64,000 nucleotides of DNA from DATFMP01 sp035266845 (GTDB taxonomy: Bacteria; SAR324; JACQKK01): positions 38,258 through 102,257 of the forward strand of contig DATFMP010000076.1 of the NCBI GenBank assembly GCA_035266845.1. The letters run 5' to 3'. A program made the translations under genes and the position numbers. The notes beneath the pieces were generated by a model. It saw nothing but the letters and a program-made list of their open reading frames with translations. It ran no database searches and was not told where the DNA came from. Below, one piece after another: positions 18,045 to 26,569 of this stretch (position 1 is its first letter; each line of letters begins with the position of its first letter).

Positions 18045-18346
18045 GGATTGTCCCCTGTCTATTTAATCGTTGCGGAACCGCGGCGTCTCGTGCCGCAATC
18101 GCCAATCAAGGCTGAGTCAACCACGGCTGTACAAAGCACATTCCGCAGACGAAACCGTGTCCTCTAACGGAGCACACGAAGGCACCGAGATTCGATATTT
18201 GTCACCCCCCAAGTCCAATCGAATCATCGGGGCGGCCATCATTGCTCATCGCTTTGCGATTAACCATAGTGCATTTAGATGAAAAAGCTCCTCGAAATGA
18301 GAAATGAACCATCCGTTTTGGACGCCTGAGCGACTAAGGAGCGCAG
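18045..18346. other. AT-rich intergenic region without a gene
   Basis: 302 bases, markedly lower in G+C than the average of the window and continuous with the AT-rich gene at 17460-18044. It must hold the promoters of that gene and of the divergent kinase gene. A 70-codon open frame at 18070-18282 lacks a ribosome-binding site and family resemblance and is not called. Confidence 0.6.
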
Positions 18347-19276
18347 TTGCGAAGCCGCATGGAAGAAACCTGGGCGATCATCTATAACGCCGCGGCGGGG
18401 GCGTTCCGGCCCTGGCGCCTGGAGGCGGTGCAGCGCGCGCTGCACGGCGCGGGCGTGGCCACGCGCCTGCTGGCCACCAGCGGACCGGGGCATGCGACGG
18501 AGCTGGCGCGGGGCGTGGAGGGCGTGGCGCGCGTGGCCGTGTTCGGCGGCGACGGCACGCTCAGCGAGGCAGCCAACGGCCTGCTGGGACGCGAGCTGCC
18601 GCTGCTGTTCCTGCCCGGCGGCACGGCCAACGTGATGGCGGTGGAGTTGGGTCTGCCCATCGATCCCGTGCGCGCGGCGCTGGCTGCCCTGCACGGGCGC
18701 GTCCAGGCCGTGCGTCCGGGGCTCGTGAACGAGCGCGCGTATCTGCTGATGGCGGGCTTCGGTTTCGATGGCGAGGTGGTGCACGGCGTGAACCTGCGGC
18801 TCAAGCGCTGGGCCGGCAAGGGGGCCTACGTCTGGAGCGGCATGAAGGCCGCGCTGCACGACCTCCCGCTGCTGCGGGCGGAGCTGAATGGCGACGGCAC
18901 CCTGGAGGGCGAATGGCTGGTGGTGGCGCGCGCGGCCCACTACGGCGGGGCCTTCCGCGTGCACCCCGGTGCCGGGCTGCTGGCCGAGCGGCTGGGGCTG
19001 GTGATGGTGCGCCGGCGCTCGCTGCTGCCTTTCCTGGTGGGGCACCTAGGACTGGACCGGCACCGGGAGGGCTCCGGCGTGGCGCTGCGCACGCTCACCC
19101 ACGGCCGGCTGGAGTGCGATCAGCCCGTGCACGTGCAGGTGGATGGCGACTACTACGCCCGTGGGCGATCGTTCGAGCTGGGGCTGGCGCAGGAGACCGT
19201 GCCGCTCTGCTTTCCCCTGGCGGGGCCGGCACCCGAGGGCCGTCCCGAGGGCCTGCAACACGGTGCGCCGACATGA
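18347..19276 (+). CDS. Diacylglycerol/lipid kinase family protein
   Basis: 309 residues. DAGK catalytic-domain family (as in YegS, DgkB, LCB5): nucleotide motif FGGDGTLSEA, then LPGGTANVMA, and a C-terminal beta-sandwich with HVQVDGDY. It phosphorylates a lipid such as diacylglycerol or a sphingoid base; the substrate is unknown. The TTG at 18347 is preferred because AAGGAG ends 5 bases before it; an ATG at 18359 is the alternative. The stop overlaps the next start (ATGA), so it is translationally coupled to the channel gene. A paralogue follows the channel. Confidence 0.88.
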   Translation: MRSRMEETWAIIYNAAAGAFRPWRLEAVQRALHGAGVATRLLATSGPGHATELARGVEGVARVAVFGGDGTLSEAANGLLGRELPLLFLPGGTANVMAVELGLPIDPVRAALAALHGRVQAVRPGLVNERAYLLMAGFGFDGEVVHGVNLRLKRWAGKGAYVWSGMKAALHDLPLLRAELNGDGTLEGEWLVVARAAHYGGAFRVHPGAGLLAERLGLVMVRRRSLLPFLVGHLGLDRHREGSGVALRTLTHGRLECDQPVHVQVDGDYYARGRSFELGLAQETVPLCFPLAGPAPEGRPEGLQHGAPT

Positions 19277-20271
19277 TCCCACGCGGCACACGGTATCGCA
19301 TCCTGCAGCTCACTGCGCTCCTGGTGGCGGTGGTGGCAGCTGGCACCGCCGGCTATCACTTCGTGCTGGGCTGGGCTTGGCTGGATGCGCTGTACATGAC
19401 GGCCATCACCATCACCACGGTGGGCTTTGAGGAGGTGCACCATCTCGATGCCACCGGGCGGCTGCTGACCATCGTGGTGCTGCTAACCAGCGCCGGGGTC
19501 TTCGCCTACACCCTCACGACGCTCGCCACGATCGTCCTCGATGCACGGTTCGGATCCCTGTTGTGGAGACGCCGCATGGAACGCAAGATCGAAAAGCTGG
19601 AGAACCATTACGTGATCTGCGGCTTCGGCCGCACGGGGCGGGCCGTGGCCGAGCAACTGCAGCGCAACACGCACCCCTTCGTCGTCATCGAGCATCTGCC
19701 CGACAAGATCGAGCTGCTGCAGGAGCGCGACTACCTGTTCGTGGACGGTGACGCCACCCAGGATGACTGCCTGCACCGCGCGCGCATTGACCATGCCAAA
19801 GGCTTGGTGGCGGCGCTGGGCAACGACGCGGAGAACGTGTACCTGGTGCTCTCTGCGCGGCAGATCAAGCCCGACCTGAGCATTGTCTCCTGGGCCACCT
19901 CGCAGGAGGCCGAGCGCAAGGTGTTGCGCGCCGGGGCCAACCATGCGCTCTCGCCCTACCTGCAGGGCGGGCGCCGCATCGCCACGCTGCTCACGTCGCC
20001 GCACGCCCTGGAGTTCCTGGATCACGCGATGGGTGGCAGCGACAACATCCGGCTGGGCGAGATCATGGTGCAGCCCGGATCGCCACTGGCGGGCAACTCA
20101 CTCAAGGACGCCGGCCTGCGGCGCGACCTGGGCGTGATCGTGATCGGCATCCGCCGCGCCAACGGCAAGCTGGAGTTCAACCCCTCGGCGGATGCGACGC
20201 TGCACGAGCAGGACATCCTGATCGGCATCGGCGCGCCCGACCAGATCGAGAAGCTGCGGCATATGGTGTGA
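19273..20271 (+). CDS. Potassium channel with RCK (TrkA-N/TrkA-C) domains
   Basis: 332 residues. Helix 1 (about 9-30), pore helix and selectivity filter T48-T-V-G-F52, helix 2 (about 62-88), then a cytoplasmic RCK-N domain starting with the Rossmann motif CGFGRTG (116-122) and an RCK-C domain over the last 80 or so residues. This is the two-helix K+ channel plan (MthK/Kch type). The filter has Phe in place of Tyr and Glu where many have Gly (TVGFEEVH), a variant seen in bacterial family members. Its start overlaps the previous stop, tying the channel to lipid-kinase expression. Confidence 0.92.
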   Translation: MIPRGTRYRILQLTALLVAVVAAGTAGYHFVLGWAWLDALYMTAITITTVGFEEVHHLDATGRLLTIVVLLTSAGVFAYTLTTLATIVLDARFGSLLWRRRMERKIEKLENHYVICGFGRTGRAVAEQLQRNTHPFVVIEHLPDKIELLQERDYLFVDGDATQDDCLHRARIDHAKGLVAALGNDAENVYLVLSARQIKPDLSIVSWATSQEAERKVLRAGANHALSPYLQGGRRIATLLTSPHALEFLDHAMGGSDNIRLGEIMVQPGSPLAGNSLKDAGLRRDLGVIVIGIRRANGKLEFNPSADATLHEQDILIGIGAPDQIEKLRHMV

Positions 20272-20323
20272 CGCGGCCGCGGGTCCGTCGCCCGCTCATG
20301 CAGGCCATCCGGGGGAATCTCTC

Positions 20324-21196
20324 ATGACGCGCTGGGCGCTGATCTGCAACCCCACGGCCGGGGGCTATCGGCCCGACGTCCCGGAGCGCGTGCAGTCCGC
20401 GCTGGCGGGCCAGGGCGTGGAGGTGCACGTGCAGCGCACGCAGGGCGCCGGGCACGCCGTGGAACTCGCGCAGGCACTGAACGGCGTCGCGTGCGTGGCC
20501 GCCTACGGCGGGGACGGCACTGTGCGCGAGGTGGCCAAGGGCCTGCTGGGGCGCGACCTGCCGCTGGCGTTCCTGCCCGGCGGCTCCGGCAATTCCACCG
20601 CGAAGGAGCTGGGCCTGCCGTTGGAGCCCGTGGCGGCGGCGCTGGCCTCGCTGCAGGGGCGGGTGCTGCCGATCCGGCTGGGGCACATCAACGGCGAGCC
20701 GTTCGTGAACATGGCGGGCATCGGCTTCGATGCGCTGGCCGTGCACCTCATCACCCCGCAACTCAAGGCGCGGCTGGGGCCGCTGGCCTACATCGCTGCG
20801 GGCTTCCGCTGTCTGGTGCACCGGCACCCGGCCCTGCGGCTGCACACCCCGGCGGGCGAACGGCGGGCGCGGTGGGTGGTGGGCGCGCGTGCATCGCGCT
20901 ACGCGGGGCTGCTGCGCATCCATCCCACGGCCCACATGACGCGGCCTGTGCTGGGCCTGGCGGCCGTCAACGGCTGGATGCTGCTGCCCTTCGGCATCGG
21001 GCGCCTGCTGCTGCACCTGCCCGTGCGCGGGCCCGGCTTGACGCTGGAGGAGCACGCCGGCTTCCGTGTCACCAGCAGCGAGCCGGTACACGCCCATGTG
21101 GATGGCGACTACTTAGGTCAGGGCACATCCTTCGAGCTGGGCCTGCTGGAGCAGCCGGTGTCCTTCTGCCTGCCAGGAGGCAAAGTTCAGTCTTGA
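20324..21196 (+). CDS. Diacylglycerol/lipid kinase family protein, second copy
   Basis: 290 residues with the same architecture as the product of 18347-19276: YGGDGTVREV, LPGGSGNSTAKELGLP and C-terminal HAHVDGDYLGQG. Collinear similarity over the whole length (both have a GLLGR(D/E)LPL stretch, for instance) shows a duplication. It starts 52 bases after the channel stop, so kinase-channel-kinase are probably one transcript. The two kinases may differ in lipid substrate: the loop after the nucleotide site is GTANV in one and GSGNS in the other. Confidence 0.88.
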   Translation: MTRWALICNPTAGGYRPDVPERVQSALAGQGVEVHVQRTQGAGHAVELAQALNGVACVAAYGGDGTVREVAKGLLGRDLPLAFLPGGSGNSTAKELGLPLEPVAAALASLQGRVLPIRLGHINGEPFVNMAGIGFDALAVHLITPQLKARLGPLAYIAAGFRCLVHRHPALRLHTPAGERRARWVVGARASRYAGLLRIHPTAHMTRPVLGLAAVNGWMLLPFGIGRLLLHLPVRGPGLTLEEHAGFRVTSSEPVHAHVDGDYLGQGTSFELGLLEQPVSFCLPGGKVQS

Positions 21197-21228
21197 GCTG
21201 GCGGAGTGCTGTCCATCCGCCGCGACTT

Positions 21229-21310
21229 GTCATTCCGAGGCCCGCAGCGCGGGTCGAGGGATCTATTCTGATGCAGGGTACAACAGATTCCTCGCTGCGC
21301 TCGCAATGAC
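21229..21310. repeat. Inverted-repeat element, copy 5 of 5 (decayed)
   Basis: GTCATTCCGAG at the left and CTCGCAATGAC at the right, with one mismatch in the right arm and another inside (GAGGGATCTA for GAGGAATCTG). It is the most diverged copy. It lies between the convergent lipid-kinase and carboxyltransferase genes. No further copy is seen from here to 64000. Confidence 0.8.
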
Positions 21311-21405
21311 GTGCATTGGAAGCGCAGAACGAACCTGCCGGTGTTTCCAGACGGCGCGTAGGCGCCATTGGGGGATTTGACCGGGCGGAGCGGCGCCCGG
21401 GGCGC

Positions 21406-23115
21406 CTACTCCCGCTGTACGCCGCCCATGGCGCCGGGGGTGTAGTGGCGCATCTTGAAGTGCAGGAACTCGCCCAGCACCTTGCGCGAGTAGCCCGGCA
21501 TCACGATGCGCGAGACGGAGCCCAGCTTGAGCGCCTCCTCCGGGTTCATCAGCTCACGCTCGTAGCGCTGGGTCAGCTCGGCCATGCGGCGGTCGCGCTC
21601 ACGGGCGGCGACCGTCTCGTCGCCCTCGCGGTCGCGCCGGTAGTTGGCAACGATCTCGCGGAATTCGTCCTTGTAGATGTACTGCCGGCCGGCCGGGCCC
21701 ATCACGGCGATGCGGGCCGTGGGCAGGGCGAACACGGCATCGGCCCCGGTGGAGTAGTTGTTGTAGCTGGCGTAGGCCCCGCCATAGGCGTTGCGCACGA
21801 TCAGGGTCAGGCGCGGCACGCGCAGGTCCACGATGGCATCGAGGAAGGCCCGCCCCGCCTGCACGATCCCGGCGCGCTCCTGCTCGCTGCCGGGCGCGAA
21901 GCCGGTCACGTCCTCGATGAAGATCATGGGGATGTTGTACAGGTTGCAGAAGCGGATAAAGCGCGTGGCCTTCTGCGCCGCGGCCACGTCGATGTAGCCG
22001 GAGTTGACCGCGCTGTTGTTGGCCACGAACCCCACCACCTGCCCGCCCATCCGCCCGTAGGCGGTGACGATGTTGCGGGCGCGCCCGGGCTGGATCTCGA
22101 AGTAGTCCCCGTGATCCACGAGCTGCTGCAGGAACAGCGTGATGTCGAAGGGCGTGTTGAAGCCGCTGTTGGGCGTGGTGAGCGCCCGGTGCAGCAGGAT
22201 CGCCTCCTCCTCCATGTACGTATCCAGCGGATCGGAGGTCGGGCTGTAGGGCGCCAGCGAGTGGTTGTTGTCCGGCAGGTAGCTCAGCAGCTTCAGGGCC
22301 AGGCGCAGGGTGTCCGTCTCGGTCTCGGCGGTGAGGTCCACTACGCCGCTGGCGGAGTGCACCGCCGGGCCGCCCAGCTCGTCCGCCGTGATGTCTTCGC
22401 CCAGGGTCTCCCGCACCACGTCCGGCCCCGTGAGGCCGAAGAAGGTATTGGCGGGCTGGATGACGTAGCTGCCCTGCCGCGGCAGGTACGAGCCGCCCCC
22501 GGCGTTGTAGCCGAACATGATCATGATGGAGGGCACGACACCATTGATCTTGCGCATGGCCGTGAAGGCCTGGGCATAGCCATCCAGCCCCCCCACCCCG
22601 GCGGGAACGAAGGCCCCGGCGGAGTCGTTCATGCCGATCACGGGGATGCCGCTCTCCGCCGCGAGGTACAGCAGCTTGGCTAGCTTGGCGCCGTTGGTGG
22701 CGTCCATGGAGCCGGCGCGCTGGGTGAAGTCGTGCCCGTACACCGCCACGTCGCGCCCGCCGATGTCCAGGATCGCCGTGACGATGGAGGCGCCGTCGAG
22801 CTGCTCGCCCCAGTTCTGCCACAGGATGTTCGGCTCGCTCTCGCTCAGCACGCGCACGCGCTCCAGCACGGTCATGCGCTGCTTGGCGTGCTGTTGCATG
22901 ATGCGCGCGGGGCCGCCCATGGCCCGGCCCTTGGCGATCAGCTCCTCGCCGCGGGCCACCACGCGGTCATACTCATTGGCCGGCTCGATGCGCAGGGCCT
23001 TGCCGGCATCCTGGGCGAAGGGATTGTCCAGCGTGTAGTCCAGTTCGGCGTCCGGCCGGTGCCGGGCGCTGCGGGTGCGGGAGGCGGAGGGTGTGGAAGC
23101 GCTCACGGGGTCCAT
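21406..23115 (-). CDS. Acyl-CoA carboxylase carboxyltransferase subunit
   Basis: 569 residues, the length of the propionyl-/methylcrotonyl-CoA carboxylase beta subunits (crotonase fold, N- and C-lobes). Oxyanion-hole glycine pairs are visible in FGYNAGGGSY (N-lobe) and RNAYGGAYASY (C-lobe). It transfers CO2 between carboxybiotin and an acyl-CoA, in either direction. No biotin carboxylase or biotin carrier gene is nearby, so the partner subunits must be elsewhere and the acyl-CoA is not known. Glutaconyl-CoA decarboxylase alpha-like function is an alternative. The ATG at 23115 precedes a polar lead of about 25 residues. Confidence 0.85.
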   Translation of the reverse strand: MDPVSASTPSASRTRSARHRPDAELDYTLDNPFAQDAGKALRIEPANEYDRVVARGEELIAKGRAMGGPARIMQQHAKQRMTVLERVRVLSESEPNILWQNWGEQLDGASIVTAILDIGGRDVAVYGHDFTQRAGSMDATNGAKLAKLLYLAAESGIPVIGMNDSAGAFVPAGVGGLDGYAQAFTAMRKINGVVPSIMIMFGYNAGGGSYLPRQGSYVIQPANTFFGLTGPDVVRETLGEDITADELGGPAVHSASGVVDLTAETETDTLRLALKLLSYLPDNNHSLAPYSPTSDPLDTYMEEEAILLHRALTTPNSGFNTPFDITLFLQQLVDHGDYFEIQPGRARNIVTAYGRMGGQVVGFVANNSAVNSGYIDVAAAQKATRFIRFCNLYNIPMIFIEDVTGFAPGSEQERAGIVQAGRAFLDAIVDLRVPRLTLIVRNAYGGAYASYNNYSTGADAVFALPTARIAVMGPAGRQYIYKDEFREIVANYRRDREGDETVAARERDRRMAELTQRYERELMNPEEALKLGSVSRIVMPGYSRKVLGEFLHFKMRHYTPGAMGGVQRE

Positions 23116-23198
23116 CGCTGCGGGTGACGCGGGCTGCCTGCGTTCGGCGCCATTGTGGCGCGGGTGCCCACCCAACGCAAGGCGGTGGGCGGGGAGGC

Positions 23199-23726
23199 TC
23201 AGCGCCGCCCCCGCCCGTGCAGGCGGATGATGGACACGTTCAGGTGGACGAGCCCCGTCGCGCCGAATATCACCACGCCCAGGGCGGCCCAGCCCGCGGG
23301 ACTGTCCAGCCGGGGCACCAGGAACAGGATCACCGCGCCGCCCAGGCACACCACCAGCGAGCCCAGCGTGTTCATCAGCAGGGCGTTGCCCAGGCCCAGC
23401 CGGCGCAGGGCGCGTCGCTGGCTTTCCAGTTGTGCGCGCTCGCCCATACCGCGGGCCAGCGCTCCGGCGGAAAGATTGGTGCCCGCCACCAGCAGGCTCG
23501 TCACCACCAGTGTGATGGCCAGCCCGTGGTGCAGCAGCGGCAGCCCCAGCAGCGGCACGTTGAGCAGCGCCATGCGCCCCCAGCCCACCTTGCGCGCCAG
23601 CGGATTGGCCTCCAGCTCCAGCCGGGGCGTCACCGCCCAGGTGGAGAGGAAGTCCAGGCCCCGGCTCAAGGCGACGGCGGCCACCAGTAGCCAGGTGAGC
23701 GGGTCTACCGGAGAGGGGAAGTCCAT
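23199..23726 (-). CDS. DUF5658-like membrane protein
   Basis: 175 residues with four hydrophobic segments (about 11-30, 55-80, 113-135 and 145-165). The first contains SRGLDFLSTWAV followed by LEANPLAR, matching the D-x2-ST ... EANPL pattern of DUF5658 membrane proteins. Function is unknown. It is 83 bases upstream of the carboxyltransferase gene on the same strand, possibly one transcript. Confidence 0.65.
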   Translation of the reverse strand: MDFPSPVDPLTWLLVAAVALSRGLDFLSTWAVTPRLELEANPLARKVGWGRMALLNVPLLGLPLLHHGLAITLVVTSLLVAGTNLSAGALARGMGERAQLESQRRALRRLGLGNALLMNTLGSLVVCLGGAVILFLVPRLDSPAGWAALGVVIFGATGLVHLNVSIIRLHGRGRR

Positions 23727-23759
23727 TCGCCGTCTCGGGAAAGTCCGGGGAACTCAGCC

Positions 23760-23773
23760 TTGATCCATCTCAA
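23760..23773 (+). promoter_or_regulatory. FNR/CRP-type box upstream of MDR gene
   Basis: TTGATCCATCTCAA matches TTGAT-N4-ATCAA at 9 of 10 positions. A TATATC at 23795-23800 lies where a -10 element would be if the box were centred near -41, the class II arrangement. This would give a leader of about 100 bases before the ATG at 23908. For the divergent gene the box is too close to its start. Confidence 0.5.
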
Positions 23774-23907
23774 GGACGACGTGAAGCCTGATCGTATATC
23801 ATTGTTTTGACCTCGCATATCAGGAATCGGCAATCCGGCGGTCAACCCCGCGTTCGACCGCGCCTCCCGGCAAGCAGGCAGTCACGTCCAGCACATGGCG
23901 GTGAGCG

Positions 23908-24879
23908 ATGAGAGCGATCGTGTATCGCGCCTATGGAGCGCCGGATGTGCTCAAGCTGGAAACCATCGCAACGCCAGTCCCGCGGGATGATGAACTGCTG
24001 ATCAAGGTTCATGCCGCATCCGTGAACGCGTGGGACTGGGGCCTGCTGAGGGGCACACCGTTCATCAACCGCCTGGGAGGGCTTTTCAAGCCGAGATATC
24101 CCGTCCTGGGGGCGGACGTGGCGGGACGCGTTGAATCGGTGGGCAGGAGCGTCACGCGGTTCAAGCCGGGCGATGCGGTGTTCGGGGACCTGTCCGCGTG
24201 CGGCTGGGGCGGCTTTGCGGAGTATGTGTGCGCGCCCGAATCGTCATTGGCGCGCAAGCCGGACAGCATGAGCTTCGAGCAGGCCGCGGCCATTCCTCAG
24301 GCCGGAGCCATGGCCCTGCAGGGCCTGCGCGACCAGGGGCGCATTCAGCCCGGCCAGCGTGTGCTGATCAATGGCGCGGGCGGTGGCGTGGGAACGTTCG
24401 CGGTACAGATCGCCAAAGCATTCAGGGCGAACGTCACCGGCGTGGATAGCGCCGGGAAACTGGCATTGATGGCTGAGATTGGCGCGGACCAGGTGATCGA
24501 CTACACGAGGGACGACTTCACCCAAAGCGGTCAACGTTACGATCGGATCCTCGATGTCGCGGCCTATCACTCGATGCTCGATTGCGCGCGCGCTTTGAAT
24601 CCAGGCGGGATCTATGTGCTGATCGGCGGTTCCCTGGCGCTGGCCTTCCAGCTTCTGTTCTTGGGCCCATTGATTTCCCTGGCCCTCGGAAAGCGGATGG
24701 GTGTGTTGCCGGCGAAGTCGAACCAAGGGCTGGATGTGCTGATAGGCCTGTGCGAGGCCGGCAAAGTGAAGTCCGTCATCGACAGGCGATATCCGTTGGA
24801 GCAGGTTCCGGAGGCGCTGCGGTATCTGGGCGGAGGATTTGCCCAGGGGAAGGTGCTTATCGCTCCGATGGCCAACTGA
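23908..24879 (+). CDS. Zinc-independent MDR-family NAD(P)H:quinone/alkenal reductase
   Basis: 323 residues. Medium-chain dehydrogenase/reductase fold: N-terminal GroES-like domain, then a Rossmann domain with INGAGGGVGTFAVQ. The zinc-binding Cys/His set of alcohol dehydrogenases is absent, as in the quinone oxidoreductase and enoyl reductase branch. Substrate is unknown. A close paralogue lies at 25568-26569 with only a small membrane-protein gene between them. An FNR-like box lies 135 bases upstream, so oxygen-responsive control is possible. Codon use is slightly less GC-biased than in the left part of the window. Confidence 0.88.
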   Translation: MRAIVYRAYGAPDVLKLETIATPVPRDDELLIKVHAASVNAWDWGLLRGTPFINRLGGLFKPRYPVLGADVAGRVESVGRSVTRFKPGDAVFGDLSACGWGGFAEYVCAPESSLARKPDSMSFEQAAAIPQAGAMALQGLRDQGRIQPGQRVLINGAGGGVGTFAVQIAKAFRANVTGVDSAGKLALMAEIGADQVIDYTRDDFTQSGQRYDRILDVAAYHSMLDCARALNPGGIYVLIGGSLALAFQLLFLGPLISLALGKRMGVLPAKSNQGLDVLIGLCEAGKVKSVIDRRYPLEQVPEALRYLGGGFAQGKVLIAPMAN

Positions 24880-25008
24880 CGCGGCCTGGGCATGGACAGC
24901 GCTGGCGCACTCTGTCGGTGAAGCCGTCGCGATCAGCCCGTGTAGCGGCAATGCTTGTCGAGGCGAACGGCGAGTGTAACCAAGGCATCCAAGCCGGAGG
25001 AGAAGCAT

Positions 25009-25443
25009 ATGCCGGGAATGGCTGTAGGACAGGGACTGGCAGCCCTGGGGTTCTGGATCTTCCTGGCCGCTGTGGTCGTTGCGGGCATCTGGTACGGGGT
25101 GCGCGAGCGGCAGGCCCGATACGAGACGTTGCGCCGCATACTGGACAGCGGTCAGCCCGTCGATCAGGCGCTCATGGCGCAGTTGCTGCCGCCAAGCGGG
25201 GGCGACAGCAGGCGCCTGGAGCGAGACCTCAAAGTGGGCGGACTGATTGTCCTGTTTGTCGCGGCCGGTCTGGCCCTGCTGGGTTGGTTCATTGGGATGC
25301 AGTCCGCGCAGTGGTTGCTTCCGATGCTGGGCGTGGCGGCGCTGGTGGGGTGTGTCGGCACGGGGCTGGTCGTGACGTCGAACGTCGTTGGGCGCAGTTA
25401 CGGCAAAGGCAACGCTCCGGCATCCGATAAGCCAAGAGCATAG
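25009..25443 (+). CDS. DUF6249-like membrane protein
   Basis: 144 residues: a hydrophobic segment at about 9-27, a short basic cytoplasmic-looking stretch with YETLRRILDSGQP, then RRLERDLKVGG and two more hydrophobic segments (about 70-88 and 93-117). This pattern (one helix, R-x2-L-x-SGQ, R-D-L-K-x-G) matches DUF6249 as I know it. Function is unknown. The ATG at 25009 has GGAGGAGAAG just upstream. It lies between two paralogous reductase genes on the same strand. Confidence 0.7.
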   Translation: MPGMAVGQGLAALGFWIFLAAVVVAGIWYGVRERQARYETLRRILDSGQPVDQALMAQLLPPSGGDSRRLERDLKVGGLIVLFVAAGLALLGWFIGMQSAQWLLPMLGVAALVGCVGTGLVVTSNVVGRSYGKGNAPASDKPRA

Positions 25444-25567
25444 GGCTCCAGCTCCCGCCACTGGGTTGGCGCCGAGGTGGGCGGAACGCAAGCCTCCGGC
25501 GCACGGCGTACCGCCGGCAGAAGCATGGCCACGGTTCCACGCATCCGCACCGGCAAGGAGGGACGCG

Positions 25568-26569
25568 ATGAAGGCCATCACCTTCGACAGGTACGGCTCT
25601 CCGGATGTCCTGCGCCTGCAGGATATCGAAAAGCCAGTAGTGACCGACGACATGCTGGTGCGGATCCGCGCGGCCAGCGCCAATCCCTACGACTGGCACT
25701 TCCTGACGGGCAAGCCCTACATCATGCGCCTCATGCTGTACGCACTGCGCAAGCCGCGATTCACCCGGCTGGGTGCCGATCTGGCAGGGCAGGTGGAAGC
25801 GGTCGGGCGGAACGTGACGCGCTTTCGCCCGGGAGATGCGGTGTTCGGCATGGTGAACGATGAGGGGCCCGACAAGCCCTTTCTGGCCCTCGCTTCCTTT
25901 GCCGAGTATGTGTGCGTCTCGGAAGACCGTGTGGCACTGAAACCGGCCAACCTCACCTTCGAGCAAGCGGCGGCCGTGCCTGTGGCCGCGTTGACGGCCC
26001 TGAAGGGACTGCGCGACATCGGACGGATCGGGCACGGGCAGAAGGTGCTGATCAATGGGGCCTCGGGCGGTGTGGGCACGTTCGCGGTGCAGATCGCGAA
26101 ATCGTTCGGCGCCGAGGTGACGGGCGTGTGCAGCACGCGGAATGTGGACCTGGTGCGATCGCTCGGGGCCGGCCAGGTCTTCGATTACACGCGTGAGGAC
26201 TTCGTGCGCGGCGGGCAGCGCTATGACCTGGTGCTCGACCTGGTGGGCAACCGGTCGCTGTCGGAATGCATGCGCGTGCTGAAGCCCACGGGGGTCTATC
26301 TGATGTCCTTTGGACTGCCGGATAACGCATGGCTCGGCCCGTTTCCCCGGCTGCTCAAGGCCCGGGTGGTGTCGCGGTTCGTGGCGCCGAAGCTTGTCGA
26401 GCTGGCGTGGCAGTTCGAGCGTGAGGATCTGCTCGTCCTCACAGGACTGCTCGAAGCCGGAACGGTCACGCCGGTCATCGACCGCTCCTATCCGTTGAGC
26501 GAAGCCCCCGAGGGCATGCGGTATCTGGAAGCGGGCCACGCCCGGGGCAAGGTCATTCTCACCATGTGA
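25568..26569 (+). CDS. Zinc-independent MDR-family reductase, paralogue
   Basis: 333 residues, collinear with the product of 23908-24879 (FxxYGxPDVL at the N-terminus, LGADLAGQVEAVGRNVTRFRPGD, INGASGGVGTFAVQIAKSFGA, a final PEGMRYLEAGHARGKVILTM-type end). Again no structural or catalytic zinc ligands. NAD(P)H-dependent reduction of quinones or unsaturated carbonyls is likely. The duplicate pair flanking a DUF6249 gene suggests local duplication with a gene captured between. The ATG at 25568 follows GGAGGGACGCG. Confidence 0.88.
   Translation: MKAITFDRYGSPDVLRLQDIEKPVVTDDMLVRIRAASANPYDWHFLTGKPYIMRLMLYALRKPRFTRLGADLAGQVEAVGRNVTRFRPGDAVFGMVNDEGPDKPFLALASFAEYVCVSEDRVALKPANLTFEQAAAVPVAALTALKGLRDIGRIGHGQKVLINGASGGVGTFAVQIAKSFGAEVTGVCSTRNVDLVRSLGAGQVFDYTREDFVRGGQRYDLVLDLVGNRSLSECMRVLKPTGVYLMSFGLPDNAWLGPFPRLLKARVVSRFVAPKLVELAWQFEREDLLVLTGLLEAGTVTPVIDRSYPLSEAPEGMRYLEAGHARGKVILTM

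Noticed and set aside
18070..18282. A 70-codon frame in the AT-rich gap
   Set aside because: No ribosome-binding site, no hydrophobic or domain pattern; most likely chance.
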